Shown here: in pieces, positions 22,267 through 33,904 of the stretch
Position numbering within the stretch: position 1 is the first letter of the stretch
How the letters are laid out: every line of letters starts with the position of its first letter
Source: Patiria miniata
Taxonomy: Eukaryota > Echinodermata > Asteroidea > Valvatida > Asterinidae
Length of the DNA stretch: 64,000 nucleotides
Assembly (NCBI RefSeq): GCF_015706575.1
Contig: NW_024037056.1
Location: 2,380,109-2,444,108 of the forward strand
Direction of reading: 5' to 3'
Translations under genes and position numbers: made by a program
The notes under the pieces: model-generated
The model's input: only the letters and a program-made list of their open reading frames with translations
The model's database searches: none
What the model was told of the DNA's origin: nothing

Positions 22267-22937
22267 CATATCAATTCGTGAGCGCTCCTTTTCGAGCGTC
22301 CACACAGGAACTGATTTTTCCGCTATGGGAATTGCCATCAAAAACGGCGCCTCGATTGTTTGTTTTTGTACACCATCGGAAAACGGAGCACCGCTTTGAT
22401 TTGTTAAAAGAATATAAGACAGATAATTTTATTCTACATCATACTGATATAAAATATTGAATTTATATTAAAAACAAAGCCCGTACTTTTCAGGATATAT
22501 ATTGTTGTTTTAGCAGAATTTAACACGATTCTGTGTGTAAATCGAGGTTTTCAGTAAACCCGCACCGCTTCAACTCGCCGTAAACACAAACAGCGCCACC
22601 GTACGGCATTGTTAAAAAAAGTGTTGTTAGGGAAAGTTCTGGTCTAACTAATTATCTAACATGTATTTTGATTGGACATTGTTAAGGCCCGTACATTGAG
22701 GATTGAAGAAGATGATCGCCAATCATAACCCTGCTCAAATACGTCGTGGGCATTGCGTTGTACGTGCGTACACTACGCTCAAATCTTGTCACGCCGGCCG
22801 GCCGCTCACGTCCACACACAGTACACGTTGCGCGTACGCGCATTTGTATTACATTTTGTTACAATCGTGCTATGCGCAAAATCGGTTGAATCAGGTAAAA
22901 TAATAGGAGCGGTTTTTGCCATAAACAAATTGATATG
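22267..22937. mobile_element. 671-bp insertion in the mucin exon of gene B
   Basis: Terminal inverted repeat CATATCAATTyG at both ends. It lies exactly between GGGTCG and TCTTCGG, sequences that are contiguous in every neighbouring 33-bp mucin unit. Removing 22267-22937 restores the repeat and the reading frame with no base lost or duplicated. No transposase is seen; the frames inside are short. It is probably a non-autonomous DNA transposon of a class that leaves no target-site duplication, or one whose duplication has been lost. Confidence 0.75.
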
Positions 22938-23384
22938 TCTTCGGTGCGGTGGTGGGCTGACTATGGGTCGTCTTCGGTGCGGTGGTGGGCTGACTATGGG
23001 TCGTCTTCGGTGCGGTGGTGGGAAGACTATGGGTCGTCTTTTGTGCTGTGGTAGTGGAACGTTGGGTCGTGGGGCCAGTCGTTGTTGTTGACAATGTCAG
23101 TGTCGCCCCTATAAATTAAATTTTGATATTTAAACAAAATGCGAACCCTGTATTAAGAAGACACATATTATTATTATAATAAATTTTTGACAAAGTCATG
23201 GGTTGTGGAAAGGCTGTACAGCCCATCTTGAACTTAAACTATCAATGAAAGATAAAAACTTAAAGTAATAATGCTGTAAAACAAAAAGGATAATATTTGA
23301 AATTTAACGTATAAGAAGAAAAGAAAAAGTAAAGTTAACATGATAAAATCTATGACCTACCAAAAAACCCAAGAAAGATAGGGG

Positions 23385-23580
23385 GCATCGGGAACATCCA
23401 GACTTTTGCTTCTTATTACGCACGTACGTAATATTGTGAAGTGCGTAAGAAAGTTAACGTGCGTATGTTGTACTATCACGTGAGTATATGTAATATTATC
23501 ACGTGCGTGCGTAATATTATGACGTACGTAGTACGTACGTAATATCATGACGTACGTACGAGATAATTACGTGCTTTGAA
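23385..23580. repeat. ACGTACGT/AATATTAT minisatellite
   Basis: Degenerate units of about 25-35 bp alternate CACGTGCGTGCG- or GACGTACGTA-type cores with GTAATATTAT, four to six times, in intron 1 of gene B. Confidence 0.7.
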
Positions 23581-24007
23581 TGTCTTCATAATACCCTCGG
23601 TCGATCGTCGTACTGGAGAAGAATAACATTCAGTCAAACACATTGTTATTAGAAGCTGGTACCAGTCCCACCCCCTCCCCCCCCCCCCCCCCCCCCCCCC
23701 CTTTTTGACTTTACGAAGTGTCTGGAGAAAAGAAAAACACTTGTGTACATTTCAGCACGGATGTGCGAGTGCCCTTTTCACAAACTTTTTACCCTCCCAA
23801 TAAAAAATACTTTGCTACGCCAGCCCTGCAAGAAAAGTATTTTTTTCTATACCCATGAGTTCCTTAAGCTTGTAGTGCATCATGGTTGGCCTCCTAGTTG
23901 CCTGTAAAATACTGTCTTTTGTGACTATGAAGAAAATCTGTCTAGATCTTTCGATATCTCTTACCTCCAGCTACCACGAGGAAAAGGAAAACAACAGACG
24001 CATTCAT

Positions 24008-24236
24008 CCTGCACGTTGAGTATCGTTTCCTAATCAAGAATAGAGACGAAATTCGGGCTTGTCTGATTAGCACAGAACGAAATTGAACACTGCGCAACGC
24101 ACACTTTGTACCGAAAAATACCTGAATGGTTTCAGATTGTTATTACGCAGTCACTGTGGTCGGTCTATAGGCCTTTTGCTCAATTTTGTACCGACATTGG
24201 ACCTGTTCTTTCTGCACACTTAAACTTTGATCTCAA
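24008..24236 (-). promoter_or_regulatory. conserved proximal promoter / 5' UTR of gene B
   Basis: Same block as upstream of gene A: AAAGTTTAAGTG, CCAATGTCGGTAC, a GACCGACCACAG-type segment, and TTCTTGATTAGGAAAC before the ATG. It is well preserved although the gene is broken, which again suggests recent damage. Confidence 0.55.
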
Positions 24237-24280
24237 CCCATGCTTATTGACTCATGCTTATTTACTGCTGAGATAACCTT

Positions 24281-24777
24281 CATAGGCGTAGCAAGGTCGT
24301 GTTTATTGGGAGGGGGTAAACAGTTTTTACCGTTTAGGTAAATAGTAAACGGGGCGCTCGCACAACCGTGCTGAATGGAAGACAGGGATTTTTCTCCTGA
24401 TTTTTTGGCCTTTGTAAAATAAACAGGGGTGGGGGGGGGGGGGGGAGGGGAAGGCTGTACCATATTTCAATGGGGGCGCTGTTCAAACCGGACGATAATG
24501 CGCACTGTCTGATAATAGATTCCGCTTTTCATGGAGATACAATTGCCAACGATCGCGCGAAATTCGAAAAAAAGGCACTTATAATTGAAAAAGGCACCTG
24601 ATTGATTCTAAAAAAACAACATGACACTCTCTACAAATATTTGGGGGAGGGGATAAATGTCGGTGAAAAAAATGGGCACTTGAATGCAAAAAGGCAGACC
24701 TTTCAACAAATATTAGGGGCGGGGTGGGGAAGGGAGTAAATATACCCTCCCCCGTCTGGGCCGGGCTACGCCTTTGA
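24281..24777. mobile_element. degenerate hAT-like MITE
   Basis: Ends read ATAGGCGTAGCAAGGTCG and GGCCGGGCTACGCCTTTG, weak inverted repeats of the GGCGTAGC family better preserved at 30731-30948. It includes G-rich and C-rich tracts. Confidence 0.4.
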
Positions 24778-25369
24778 CCTTAATTCCTGAATCAGATGGC
24801 CGCAAACTTCAATACAATAATAACCACCGGTAATTATGTCAACAACAACTGAGTCAACAATTGCATGTGTTGTCAAGAATATTGTCAACAAATGTTTTCC
24901 ATAATTTCAAACATGAAAAATTAAATAACTAAAATTGTTCACAGGTTTATATAGATTAATTTTTTTTCCAGTTTTCTGTCCTTTAAAATAAAGCACACGA
25001 GACTTGAGCCGCCACTATTTTAAGGCACTTAAAAAGTTAAGACCACGAAAATATATATTTTTTTAATTTCTGGAAATCCACTGAAAGCATAGCATCTGAT
25101 TATAGTTATGTAATGTTAAATCTTTCTATATTTCTTGAAGCGGTTCTATACATGTTACAATTGCAGAATTACATATATTAAATACAAAATTTTCAAATAC
25201 TAAATTTCCAAATCCAATCAAAAGAACTTGTTGAAGATTATTTGGCAAATATTCAAATAGTAGTTTCAAATTGCGTTGGGAGATTTTCAATTGATCAATC
25301 GTAATAGTGAATGTCATAAAATTTTGATTATTAACTTAAGCAAAAAAAAGCTTATTAAATGTAGAAGAT

Positions 25370-25570
25370 TATGGACTCTCCAACGAGGCATACTTTGATC
25401 CAAGTTGTGATAATACAGATATAAAAGGAGATTTCACAATGAAAAGCGCATGCATAGTCGGACTTCTCGATCAAAATAGTTTCATAAGCCTCATATTTAC
25501 AATTTCTTTTCACTATATCAATGTTGATAATTTGTATGTTATTAGTCTGGTTCCCAGACCAAATGATTCT
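25370..25570. repeat. 3'-flank duplication block, copy 3
   Basis: Third copy of the block at 9411-9640 and 18455-18640 (GGCATACTTTGATCCAAGTT, CACTATATCAATGTTGATAA). Related fragments continue at about 26550-26600, after an intervening insertion. Confidence 0.45.
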
Positions 25571-26086
25571 GACTATTTCTGACGATCATTAGGTCAGGCA
25601 GCCGCCAATATCACATGATCAAACAATTCCTTCCGTTTCCAAAAATGCCCGAAGTTTACCGAATGCATTTCGTCAACACTCTCAGATAGCGCTCTGGTAT
25701 TTCCGGATACAAATAGGCTGTATTTACCTGCCATGCATATTTAAAAAAAAAAGATGAGTTCATAAATTCATTGTTTGCATTTTAAAAACTGGAAATTATC
25801 GGATTGTACGAGGGGCGAGCTGAAACTAATGTGTACTATTTAGAATCTGACGACGGTTAACATCCAAAACTGGGCTTCTCCATTTCGTCTTCGCCTGCTA
25901 ATTGGGTCTCTTACTTTGGAGATTCCAGTTCAACATCAGTCAATGTTTTCTTACAGACATATCAAATTGTTTGATATAAGGCATTTTTTTATTTGATCGG
26001 AACATTAAAAGCTTTTAATGATTAAGCCAAATTGGAAACGAAACCGAGCAGTGGCGGCTACCCGACCTAAGAATATTTTTTGGTCT

Positions 26087-26505
26087 TGGCAGGCACGGAT
26101 CCAGGGGGGGGGGGCTGCTTATAGGTCACCCCCAGCTCTATCAAAAACTTTGTTCATAGAAATTCCTTAAAAATAATGCGACCCCCCCCCCCCCCTCTAA
26201 CACCCCAAACAATTGTACTGGTTATAATGTCCGCCTGTGCACAAAATACGGACAGAGCCAGCTTGGTTAGGGGGTATTTGTACACTATTATGTAATACAG
26301 TGTTAACAATAGTCCGATTTGAACAGCACCCCCATTGAAAGTATGGTACGAGCCCACCCAACGGCCCACACCCCCCACAGCTATTGATTTTTCGGAGGTC
26401 AAGTTTCTGGAGAAAAAAAAACCTGTCTACATTTCAGAATTGCATGTTTCCTGTTGAAAATACCCCCCCCCCCCCAAGCGAAAATTCCTTGATCCGCCTC
26501 TGCTG
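26087..26505. mobile_element. hAT-like MITE relic with poly-G/poly-C ends
   Basis: Left end GGCACGGATCCAGGGGGG and right end AAAATTCCTTGATCCGCCTC form an imperfect inverted repeat of the GGCGGATCCAGGGGG family. The interior has the CCCCCATTGAAAGTATGG phrase also seen near 7930. Confidence 0.5.
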
Positions 26506-26597
26506 GGAGTGAGACTAGAATATTATATAGGGGCCTACATGTATAAATTCCTGGGGTGAACAAAGCACCTGTAAAACTCGCGCACTTCGTCTGTTAA

Positions 26598-27099
26598 AGC
26601 TATAGTCCATCATTTGCAGCCATCCGAAAAGTAACTGGCGTAATTATTGTTGAAAAACATACTTAGTTGAAAGATAGTAAGGGAACTAAACTCCCTGTGA
26701 AATTATTCTTTCTGGGAAGCTGTCATTTTGAAGTAATCAACGAAAGAAGGCATTTCCAACGGTGATTCTTAAGAAGCACCGTAGGAAAATTTAAATTAGT
26801 ATTTCGTTTTGTTATTCAGCGCAGCGCGCGCAAGTATTGGAACGACGCACACGCGCGCGCGGTTGTTATAATTCGTCGGACCAGTGCGCGACGTCGCGTA
26901 TAGCTGCAATTCAAAACATGATTCAGTAACTTTTGATTTGAAATTGAGATCTTAGAATGCTGGTTTTTCTCGGAATGTACAGCTGAAGCTTAGCTGTTAC
27001 TTTTTCAGGTTAGTTGCTTAGTATCCTTTATTAGATTTTGAACTCTTTTGTTGCTTCAAACGAACAAAATGCACTAATTACAAATGATGGACTATAGCT
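26598..27099. mobile_element. piggyBac-like MITE, copy 1
   Basis: Terminal inverted repeat AGCTATAGTCCATCATTTG at both ends, flanked by TTAA at 26594-26597 and 27100-27103. TTAA duplication is diagnostic of piggyBac-type insertion. There is no transposase. A second copy in opposite orientation lies at 59759-60302. Confidence 0.85.
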
Positions 27100-27188
27100 T
27101 TAAAAACACTTTCAATTATAACAAGGATCAGAAGCCATTTTATCAATAGTCCAAAACTGTAGACTTCCTGGCGCTTCAGGACGCTGAG

Positions 27189-30100
27189 CTAGTGAACGTA
27201 ATCCTTGTGTTCCTCGTCGAGGTGGCCGTAGGCTGCTTCCTTCATCCTCCGCTTCCTGACCACGAACACGGCGATTCCAATGATGAGGACGACAAAGGCC
27301 AACACACCGATGACTATGCCGGCGATCATGCCCCCGTTGTTGGGGCTGGGCTTGGTGGGGGGATGAGGGAACGCCGTGGTGGCCATAGTTGCGTTGGCTG
27401 TGGTCGGCTCCATGGTCGTCGGGTTTGGCTTAGTACACTCTTCCACTGTAACAAGGGGGGAAAAACACGGGCGTGTATTGAATTGATTTTCTCAGCATTT
27501 TCTCAAGGGCTGATTTCACTGAGTTCTTTGCACAATCATTTGCTGGGAACAAACCAAAAAAATGACATGGCAAGGAAAGGACTTTAAATGGCCCACGCAA
27601 TGTATTTTTTTGTTAAATGCAATCCTTGAAATGCACCTTTTTAACCTTATTTTAAATTATCGTTTTGCCGTTTTGGAAGGGTATTTTGTTTTTTCATGCT
27701 AATGCGAATTTCCATATTCATGAGCAAACGTGTGATCTCGTTTCAGGCAGAAACTTCAATGTTACAGCTATTGCAACATTTGCCAGAATTGTTGTTGTTT
27801 TTGTCGTTAATGCTCTTTTCTTTGGCGATTCGATGTTGTGGCAGAACATGGCAGGAAGCCCTTGAGCAAACGTCTTTCATAAATGTTTTCAACGAGCGTT
27901 TTCTTGGTTAACAATTTGAACAGAAAACCCTTAAACTGAACAGTGTCTTCCTGAGATGATATCACATCAACAGCGCCCTCGGTTGTCCAAAAAAATTGAA
28001 CAATTTTAAATGTCTAAAGAAGTGGTTTGGGAGTAAATGTAGTTTGTTGGTCACTATTAAACAAGGCCGGTGTAGCGTGAATATCCGACTCCATGAAATG
28101 TGGACTCATTGGTAGTACTGCGCACGCGTGACTACGATACTATGCTATTTTTAGGATCGTTTCGGGAGAGTGACCTGTCACGTGCGAGGGATCAACCAAT
28201 AATAGGGAAATAGGGGTCCGATTTTCATAGGAGTCGGATTTTCATGTGACACCGGATCCAGAATACATTTTATTATTATTATTTTATTGAAGGGGAGGGG
28301 GGGGGGGGCAAAAAATGTGGTGTTCCCCAAAAAGTGGGTCCAAAAATTTTCCGCCACAAATTTAATATGAAAAGCAAGGGAAGGGGTGCACATGTATTGC
28401 TTTTGTTGAGTTTTGTGGATGGTGTACGCAATGGCTGGCTTTTTTGAGACGGGCATGTTGCTGTTAAAGTTGTAACTACAGGGCCTTATTTTTGAAGACC
28501 TGTTTGGTGCTCAGCAAGGTTAACCTCATGGTAACCGTGCAGTTGTTTTTACTTACCGTCACCAAATGTACCGTTGGCATGGTCCGCGTAAGGCTGTAAC
28601 ATCACGTGATCCAGAATGATCGACACATCTAGCTTCGGATTACTGGTCAGTTTGACTTTGAGGGTCTGGCACCCAAACGTCTTCCCCATCGTGCCCGCGT
28701 ACACAGATGCGTTAGCTGCCCACACTTCTTTTCCTGTGTAAAAAAGTGTAGCGGTATTAAGAAAGCAGAAACATCAGCTCAAACATTGACCTTTTCAAAA
28801 CTAGTTTAGTAATACCGTCATATTTCAGGTATAAATCATGTTGTTACACGTTACCCCCGTTCTCGGGTAAAATGAATGCTGGTAACAGTTTTTGTTGAAT
28901 GGTGGAGTTTCTAAGATATTGGGCCCGTTTTGCAGTCTTGAATGTTCTGACGACCTTTGACATTTGATGGAGTTATGTTGTGAACTTGAAGATAAAGCGT
29001 GGGTTGGTGTGACGACTTTTGACAGGTTCCCGTTGGAGCATGACAGCATGATGATATTATTTGTAACACTTAATGTCCTACTACAGTCATTTTTGACCAA
29101 GCAAGATATATGTCTTGGAGTTGTTGTGATAAGGATCCCATATCGATGCGCATTACTCAAGCTTCGGTCTGATGTGGGTCTTGTAGGCTGTTTTCTTGAC
29201 TGATTTGCTGCATGAGTGGATGTTTCTTTCTAGAAGACCCAGGACTTTATTTGCTTTGTTTGTGACTTGATTCATGTGTCTTGCCCAGTTGAGATCTTTG
29301 CTGATCTCTTCCATTAAATTGGGGTGGACTTGTATTAGTCCTCAGTCTCCTTGCATCACAAGTTACTGCCGACAGTATTTTGCTCTAAAGGATTATCAAT
29401 CGACTTGTAACGGTTTGGTGTATTAGCCATAGACACTTGGTTTAGTACAATTCGCAAGATAATTTTATACATTTGTTACAGATTATTGCTTGAGTGGTTT
29501 AAATCCCAACTTAAAATGTGTTCTGTATTGTTTGTTTACTGTTCCACGCTGCTTCCAAGTCTAAAATGTCTAAAGCCAATTCATGTCTCTGGTTGCTTTT
29601 GGAAGAGTGCTTAATCTCTGCATAGCTGTGTACGCAAACGCATAGGGAAGGCAAAAGATCTATACAACGAGGAAGCACAGGCAAATCTCAGTTCTAGTTT
29701 TAAGGCCACAGAAGTGCACAGCTTTTATATGGAAACTAAGGCAGAGTGACTTACCGTAGTTCTTTACATCTCGTGGGAAGAACGGCTCGAAATACGACCA
29801 GGTGGCATTCAGGATCCATAAACTGTAGAAGGGCTTATCCGGGTGGATCATGTCGAATTTGAAACCCAAGGACGCATAACCAGTCGCAATGGAGTTAGGT
29901 ACAGCATAGCCTGCAGAAAGTTGGAAATACCTAAATGCATCACCCCTACATATTGAATTCAGGGTCCACTCAGTGTCCGTCCCGTTGATATTTCCGCCAA
30001 TGGGAATTGTGGCCACGCCGGTCTAAAGAAAATAAACAATAGAGCGACCAAATGTTAGAAAAAATCTATCTACATTATGTACAAAGAAGTTACAAAAAAC

Positions 30101-33100
30101 ACCCAGACGTACAAAACTGATCTTTTCATGATGGGAACCCATGGCCCTCGAAAATTCGAAAAAGCAGGCTCAGGGTTATTCGACGCTTGAGGGCACTGTC
30201 CATAAAATATGATGTATAATATAGACTGGTTCCCTGTCCCTCCATTGTTTTTCGGACTTCGAAAGCTGAGACAGGTAGCTAGCAAGTAACCCCAAATTCT
30301 CTTGGTTGTTTTCCTTCTGATGTATTCAAATTATAAGCAGGACTGACATTGGTCTGATTCCCGCCTCCTGAATGCAACATCACAACAAAATTTGCAGCGC
30401 AGAACCAGCCTATTGCAAAATGACAACAAGGTTTATCACTAACGTGCAGTTTGTGTGGTGATGAGCTTCAATGTTCGCTGAATTCAAAAGTATCTCTGGC
30501 AACCATCAATTAAGAGAGGAGCACCACTTTTTAGGATTTGAAACCCATCGTGCCTATGCAGTTAAAAAGCGTGAAAGTTGCCTTCGTGGAGACACTGACG
30601 ATTTTACCTACTCGTTTAGAGTGAGAGAGTTTTTTGATAGCCATGTTTCAAATGTCATCCATGCACAAAGCTGCTAATATCGTTTTTAAAAGTAAACAGT
30701 GATGTTACGCAAACGCAGAGGTGATCCAGCCAGTGGCGTAGCCGGGGGGGGGGGGGGGGGGGGGGGACAGCCTCAGCCTCGTCGACCTCGTCGACCCCAG
30801 TCGCCCCCCCCCACTGAGATTTTGAGTTTCTAAAAAAAGTTATCATTGATCTACATGACGCCCCCCCCCCATGAAATGTTCCAGCCCCCCCCCCAGCGCC
30901 CCCCCCCCCCCCCCCCCCCCCACTGAAAAATTCCTGGCTACGCCACTGGATCCAGCCAGTCAGTTTTAAACGGGAACTAGCTACCGGTCCCCATATTCTT
31001 AGAAGGTGCCAAGGACCAGTCTGTAATGAGCTTATCGGTACATAGTTGTACTTCCTTGTTTAATACGAACAGTTAATTCTTTTCACATAGATGTGAGTAA
31101 GTTGAGTACATCATCGTGGTCGTGGAGACGACTTCCAAAATTGCCCACCTGATTGTTTGTAGTTTCATATTTGATTGTCAATGTTGCGTTGAAGACGAAC
31201 AACATGCAGACCTCGCTGCCATTCTTAAGCTGGTAACTGCAACGGAATTACAGCGTAAAGAATTATAGAAGATATCTTTTTTTATTGTGGGTTTTCCGAA
31301 ATCCGAGTGGAGCAGTGACTAAAAATAGTTTCCGAATGTCAGAAACCCCGAAAAGACATCGTTGAACCCTGTGAGCATAAACGACGAATTTGACCAGGGC
31401 GCAATATGTGTTCATTTGAGCCCGTTGCCGTATTAACTATAAAGGAACCCGTATCAGCTCAGTGTAAGCAGCTGTTAAACTAATCTGTCATCGTGTTTAT
31501 TTAATGGGTGAGACAAGACTTGGCTGTAACTAGTACTTAAAGTTTGTATATACGTGTTTTTTTTAATATAAATTTCGATTTTCTTTTCTAAACAAATATA
31601 ATGTACTGCAAGAAATGAAATTGCTTGTGTGCATTTTTTGGCCTTTTCACAATTTTCCAAATGTTTTATTATGAATAGGGCCACGGCGCATCAGTTCCGA
31701 TAGTTTCGAGTGAAATTCTAAAAATATTCATATCAAGTGACGTTTTCAAGCTATATACAAGTCATGTTTACATGCAAAATGTTAATTTTGGAAACACGCG
31801 TTTTGTATTCGCCTGGTACGGCTTCGCAATAATCGAGGCTGGGTCGCGACACTCCTGCGCGATCAGGTATATAGGCATACATACATGCAGCCAGACCAGC
31901 CTGGCTACACTTCAGTTCATACGTTCTATCATAATCTCTGATATGTCTTTTACACTCAATGGTTTTCCAAGACTTCCATGTCATTCATGCATTGCGTTGT
32001 CCAATGGTACGACACTAGCTGTGTACGAGTACGCACTTCCGGCAGCCTCGACTCCAGGGGCGCGTGCTCGTTCATTACACCCCTGGCTGTGATGATGACG
32101 TAAATGACACTGAATGGCTATTCACAGCGTACTGCGCAGGCATTTCGAAGATTGCACGCCGGGCGCGCCCATAATGCGCTCGCGTTCGCGTGCTTAGCTT
32201 TGCACGTAACGTCACGTACGAAAAAAAAAATTATGATTCAAAAGTCGCGAAGCCTGTACGATATGGATTATGTCAGCCTAGTTTTTCGCTAAAAAAACCC
32301 CTGTATCTGTGGTTGTAAAGGCACGAAAGGGGTACGTACATTTAATACAGATCTTTGCTAATTAACACAACGTCCAAACGTTGTGTTTGAAAGGATTGAT
32401 TCTTCAAAATCACAACTTTTAACATTTTAAAGATGGCGTTGGCACGTAAAACGGATAAACTGCAGCCCTAATTATAATATACCGTATTTTGGTATATTTA
32501 AATTACACAATTCCAGGGGTTACGATCGCGCAAGGCATGATGGGAAACAACATGGCGCTGCAAGATCGTACCCACGGGGCACGAGGTTGCACTCCCGGTG
32601 TACACGAACATTTTTGTACACACAATCTGAACAGCTGTTGATATTATCATTCATAAGCCGCACTGTCACAAAAGTGATGCGCACACTTAGGTCCTGCTGG
32701 CTTCATCCGAATTAGGAGCGTCCCGCTCCTAATTCAAAAGTTGGAATTAAGTAATTGATTGCTTGTCATAGGGCGATTTGTTTTCGTCCGATGTCTCATT
32801 TAAAAACTCATAACTAATGCTAGGAAATTATCACTTCAATTTTAAATATCTATTTTTTCAAGGTGCCACTCCCCAAAAGCACGTATATACCCACTTTAAC
32901 TTACGTGGGTATAACATTTTCTGGTCCGGGAACTGTTGTGAGCTCCGGTGTTTTTGGACCAACAGTTGAACCAGTTGCATTGGATGTGGTATTAGCAGAC
33001 GCAGCGGTGGTATGGGTTGGGGTTTTGGTGGTTTTTCCGGGCGTGTGGTTAGCGGTTGTCTTCTGTGCAGTTGTGGGGCGGGTATGGGTCGTCTTCGGTG

Positions 33101-33517
33101 CGGTGGTGGGGTGACTATGGGTCGTCTTCGGTGCGGTGGTGGGCTGACTATGGGTCGTCTTTGGAGCAGGAGTGGGGTGACTATGGGTCGTCTTCAGTGC
33201 GGTGGTGGGCTGACTATGGGTAGTCTTTCGTGCGGTGGTGGGCTGACTATGGGTCGTCTTCGGTCTTTCAGTGGTGGTATGAACCGTCGCTTTTGTGGTT
33301 GCTTTGTTACCGGTAGTGTGTGCAGGCGTTGTTGCCAATGCCAGTGTCGTCGCTGTAAAATAAATTTGGATATTAAACAAAATTGACCAACCTGAATAAA
33401 CAGCATTCAGGTAAACATGTTGTTCCAAAATAAGGAGAAAAATCTCTTCGATAGACTTTAAGATATCTCTTACCTCCAGCTACCAGGAGAAAAAGGCAGA
33501 GAACAGACGAATTCATC
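27189..33517 (-). CDS. gene C: CD68/LAMP3-like mucin-domain membrane glycoprotein
   Basis: Exons in transcript order: 33475-33517, 32905-33352, 31149-31236, 29755-30022, 28557-28733, 27189-27445; sum 1,281 nt, 426 aa. Signal peptide MNSSVLCLFLLVAG; mucin domain to about 164 with six THSxP/THTxP units and the conserved ending HTPGKTTK...NTTSNATGSTV. The LAMP domain has all four cysteines: VCML in exon 3, SIC in exon 4, FGC in exon 5, EEC in exon 6. Exon 5 has no Met-started ORF but is fixed by splice sites and by the conserved TMGKTFGCQT and LDHVMLQP. The helix lies at about 380-404 and the tail has YGHL and ends HKDYVH. Intron 3 carries a hAT MITE and intron 4 a LINE fragment. Closest to gene D; both have a 268-nt exon 4. 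Confidence 0.88.
27585..28020. repeat. dispersed repeat R4, copy in intron 5 of gene C
   Basis: Matches 21575-22075 and 36825-37355 (TTTCCATATTCATGAGCAAA, CAGGCAGAAACTTCAATGTT). Confidence 0.55.
28078..28258. repeat. dispersed repeat R3, copy 2 (intron 5 of gene C)
   Basis: Matches 18825-18965: GGACTCATTGGTAGTACTGC, GTCACGTGCGAGGGATCAAC, TCCGATTTTCAT. The last phrase is duplicated here. Confidence 0.55.
28830..29335 (-). mobile_element. non-LTR retrotransposon reverse-transcriptase fragment
   Basis: Minus-strand conceptual translation gives ISKDLNWARHMNQVTNKANK, then LGLLERNIHSCSKSVKKTAY, then THIRPKLE, a stop, and CASIWDPY. This is the C-terminal part of a LINE reverse transcriptase of the type that has 'KVLGLLxRN' and 'RPxLEYAS'. 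Several stops follow, so it is a dead relic in intron 4 of gene C. Confidence 0.75.
30205..30530 (+). repeat. dispersed repeat R2 (intron 3 of gene C)
   Basis: Reads AGACTGGTTCCCTGTCCCTC...GACAGGTAGCTAGCAA... GATTCCCGCCTCCTGAATGC. The reverse complement of the same sequence is in intron 3 of gene D at 39550-39840, and a short piece is in intron 4 of gene E near 46520-46580. Confidence 0.65.
30731..30948. mobile_element. hAT-like MITE with 8-bp target duplication
   Basis: 218 bp, ends CAGTGGCGTAGCCGG and CTGGCTACGCCACTG, flanked by GATCCAGC at 30723-30730 and 30949-30956. CAGTGGCG termini with an 8-bp duplication are typical of hAT elements. The interior is mostly poly-G and poly-C. The corresponding sequence in gene E near 46690-46740 lacks it. 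Confidence 0.9.
32300..32860. other. intron 2 of gene C, no feature recognised
   Basis: The sequence before it (31770-32290) is unusually CpG-rich with open frames on the plus strand but no recognisable protein. 32300-32860 shows nothing I can name. Confidence 0.4.
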
Positions 33518-33755
33518 CTGCACGTTGGGTAGTGTTTCCTAATCGAGAATAGAGACAAAATTCGGGCTTGTCTAATAACTTACAGAAACGAAATTTAACA
33601 CTGCGCAACACGCACCGCATACAAAAAAGGACCTAGTTTTCAGAGTGTTAGGCATCGCTGTGGTAGGAGTGATACTGTTATTGCTCACTTCTGTACCGAC
33701 ATCGGACCTGGTATTCTTTCTGTCTGCGCACTTAAACTTTAATCTATACACATGT
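33518..33755 (-). promoter_or_regulatory. conserved proximal promoter / 5' UTR of gene C
   Basis: Shares the block described for gene A: AAAGTTTAAGTGCGCA, GATGTCGGTAC, ACACTCTGAAAAC and TCTCGATTAGGAAACACTAC before the ATG. Confidence 0.55.
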
Positions 33756-33904
33756 TGTATTTACTATTGAGATAACGTTAGACAAGGCGTAAGTGTAACA
33801 ACCTATTAATTTTTTTATACGCTCTCAATCACCGATACCACTTAAGAATAAAACTTCCGCATCCCCCTGGCATGATGGCAGTATACATTCAGTTATGGTA
33901 AGCA

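Larger units (their letters stand above)
18997..24007 (-). pseudogene. gene B: CD68/LAMP3-like gene with interrupted mucin exon
   Basis: Exons in transcript order: 23965-24007, 22938-23108 plus 22080-22266 (one exon split by a 671-bp insertion), 21139-21226, 20184-20472, 19584-19745, 18997-19229. Ignoring the insertion, the frame stays open for 390 aa, so every other exon is intact and the disruption looks recent. Read as it stands, translation enters the insertion and stops after about 86 residues, before the LAMP domain. Only 3-4 THSxP mucin units remain. As in gene A, the first two LAMP cysteines are absent (SEVMML in exon 3; none in exon 4) while YRC and EDC remain. The tail keeps YGSL (YxxPhi) but ends SETARFSPDQHQ instead of the family HKDYVH. 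It could still be functional on another haplotype, or if the insertion is spliced out; I see no good sites for that. Confidence 0.8.

Noticed and set aside
22057..22341. Minus-strand frame running from the insertion into the mucin exon of gene B
   Set aside because: Wrong frame for the mucin repeat (reads RPILSPPPHQRRP). The true frame in the exon remnant is THTQPTTSPKTTARHT.
23385..23580. Regularly spaced repeats at first sight like a CRISPR array
   Set aside because: Units are degenerate and without unique spacers, and the genome is eukaryotic; it is a minisatellite.
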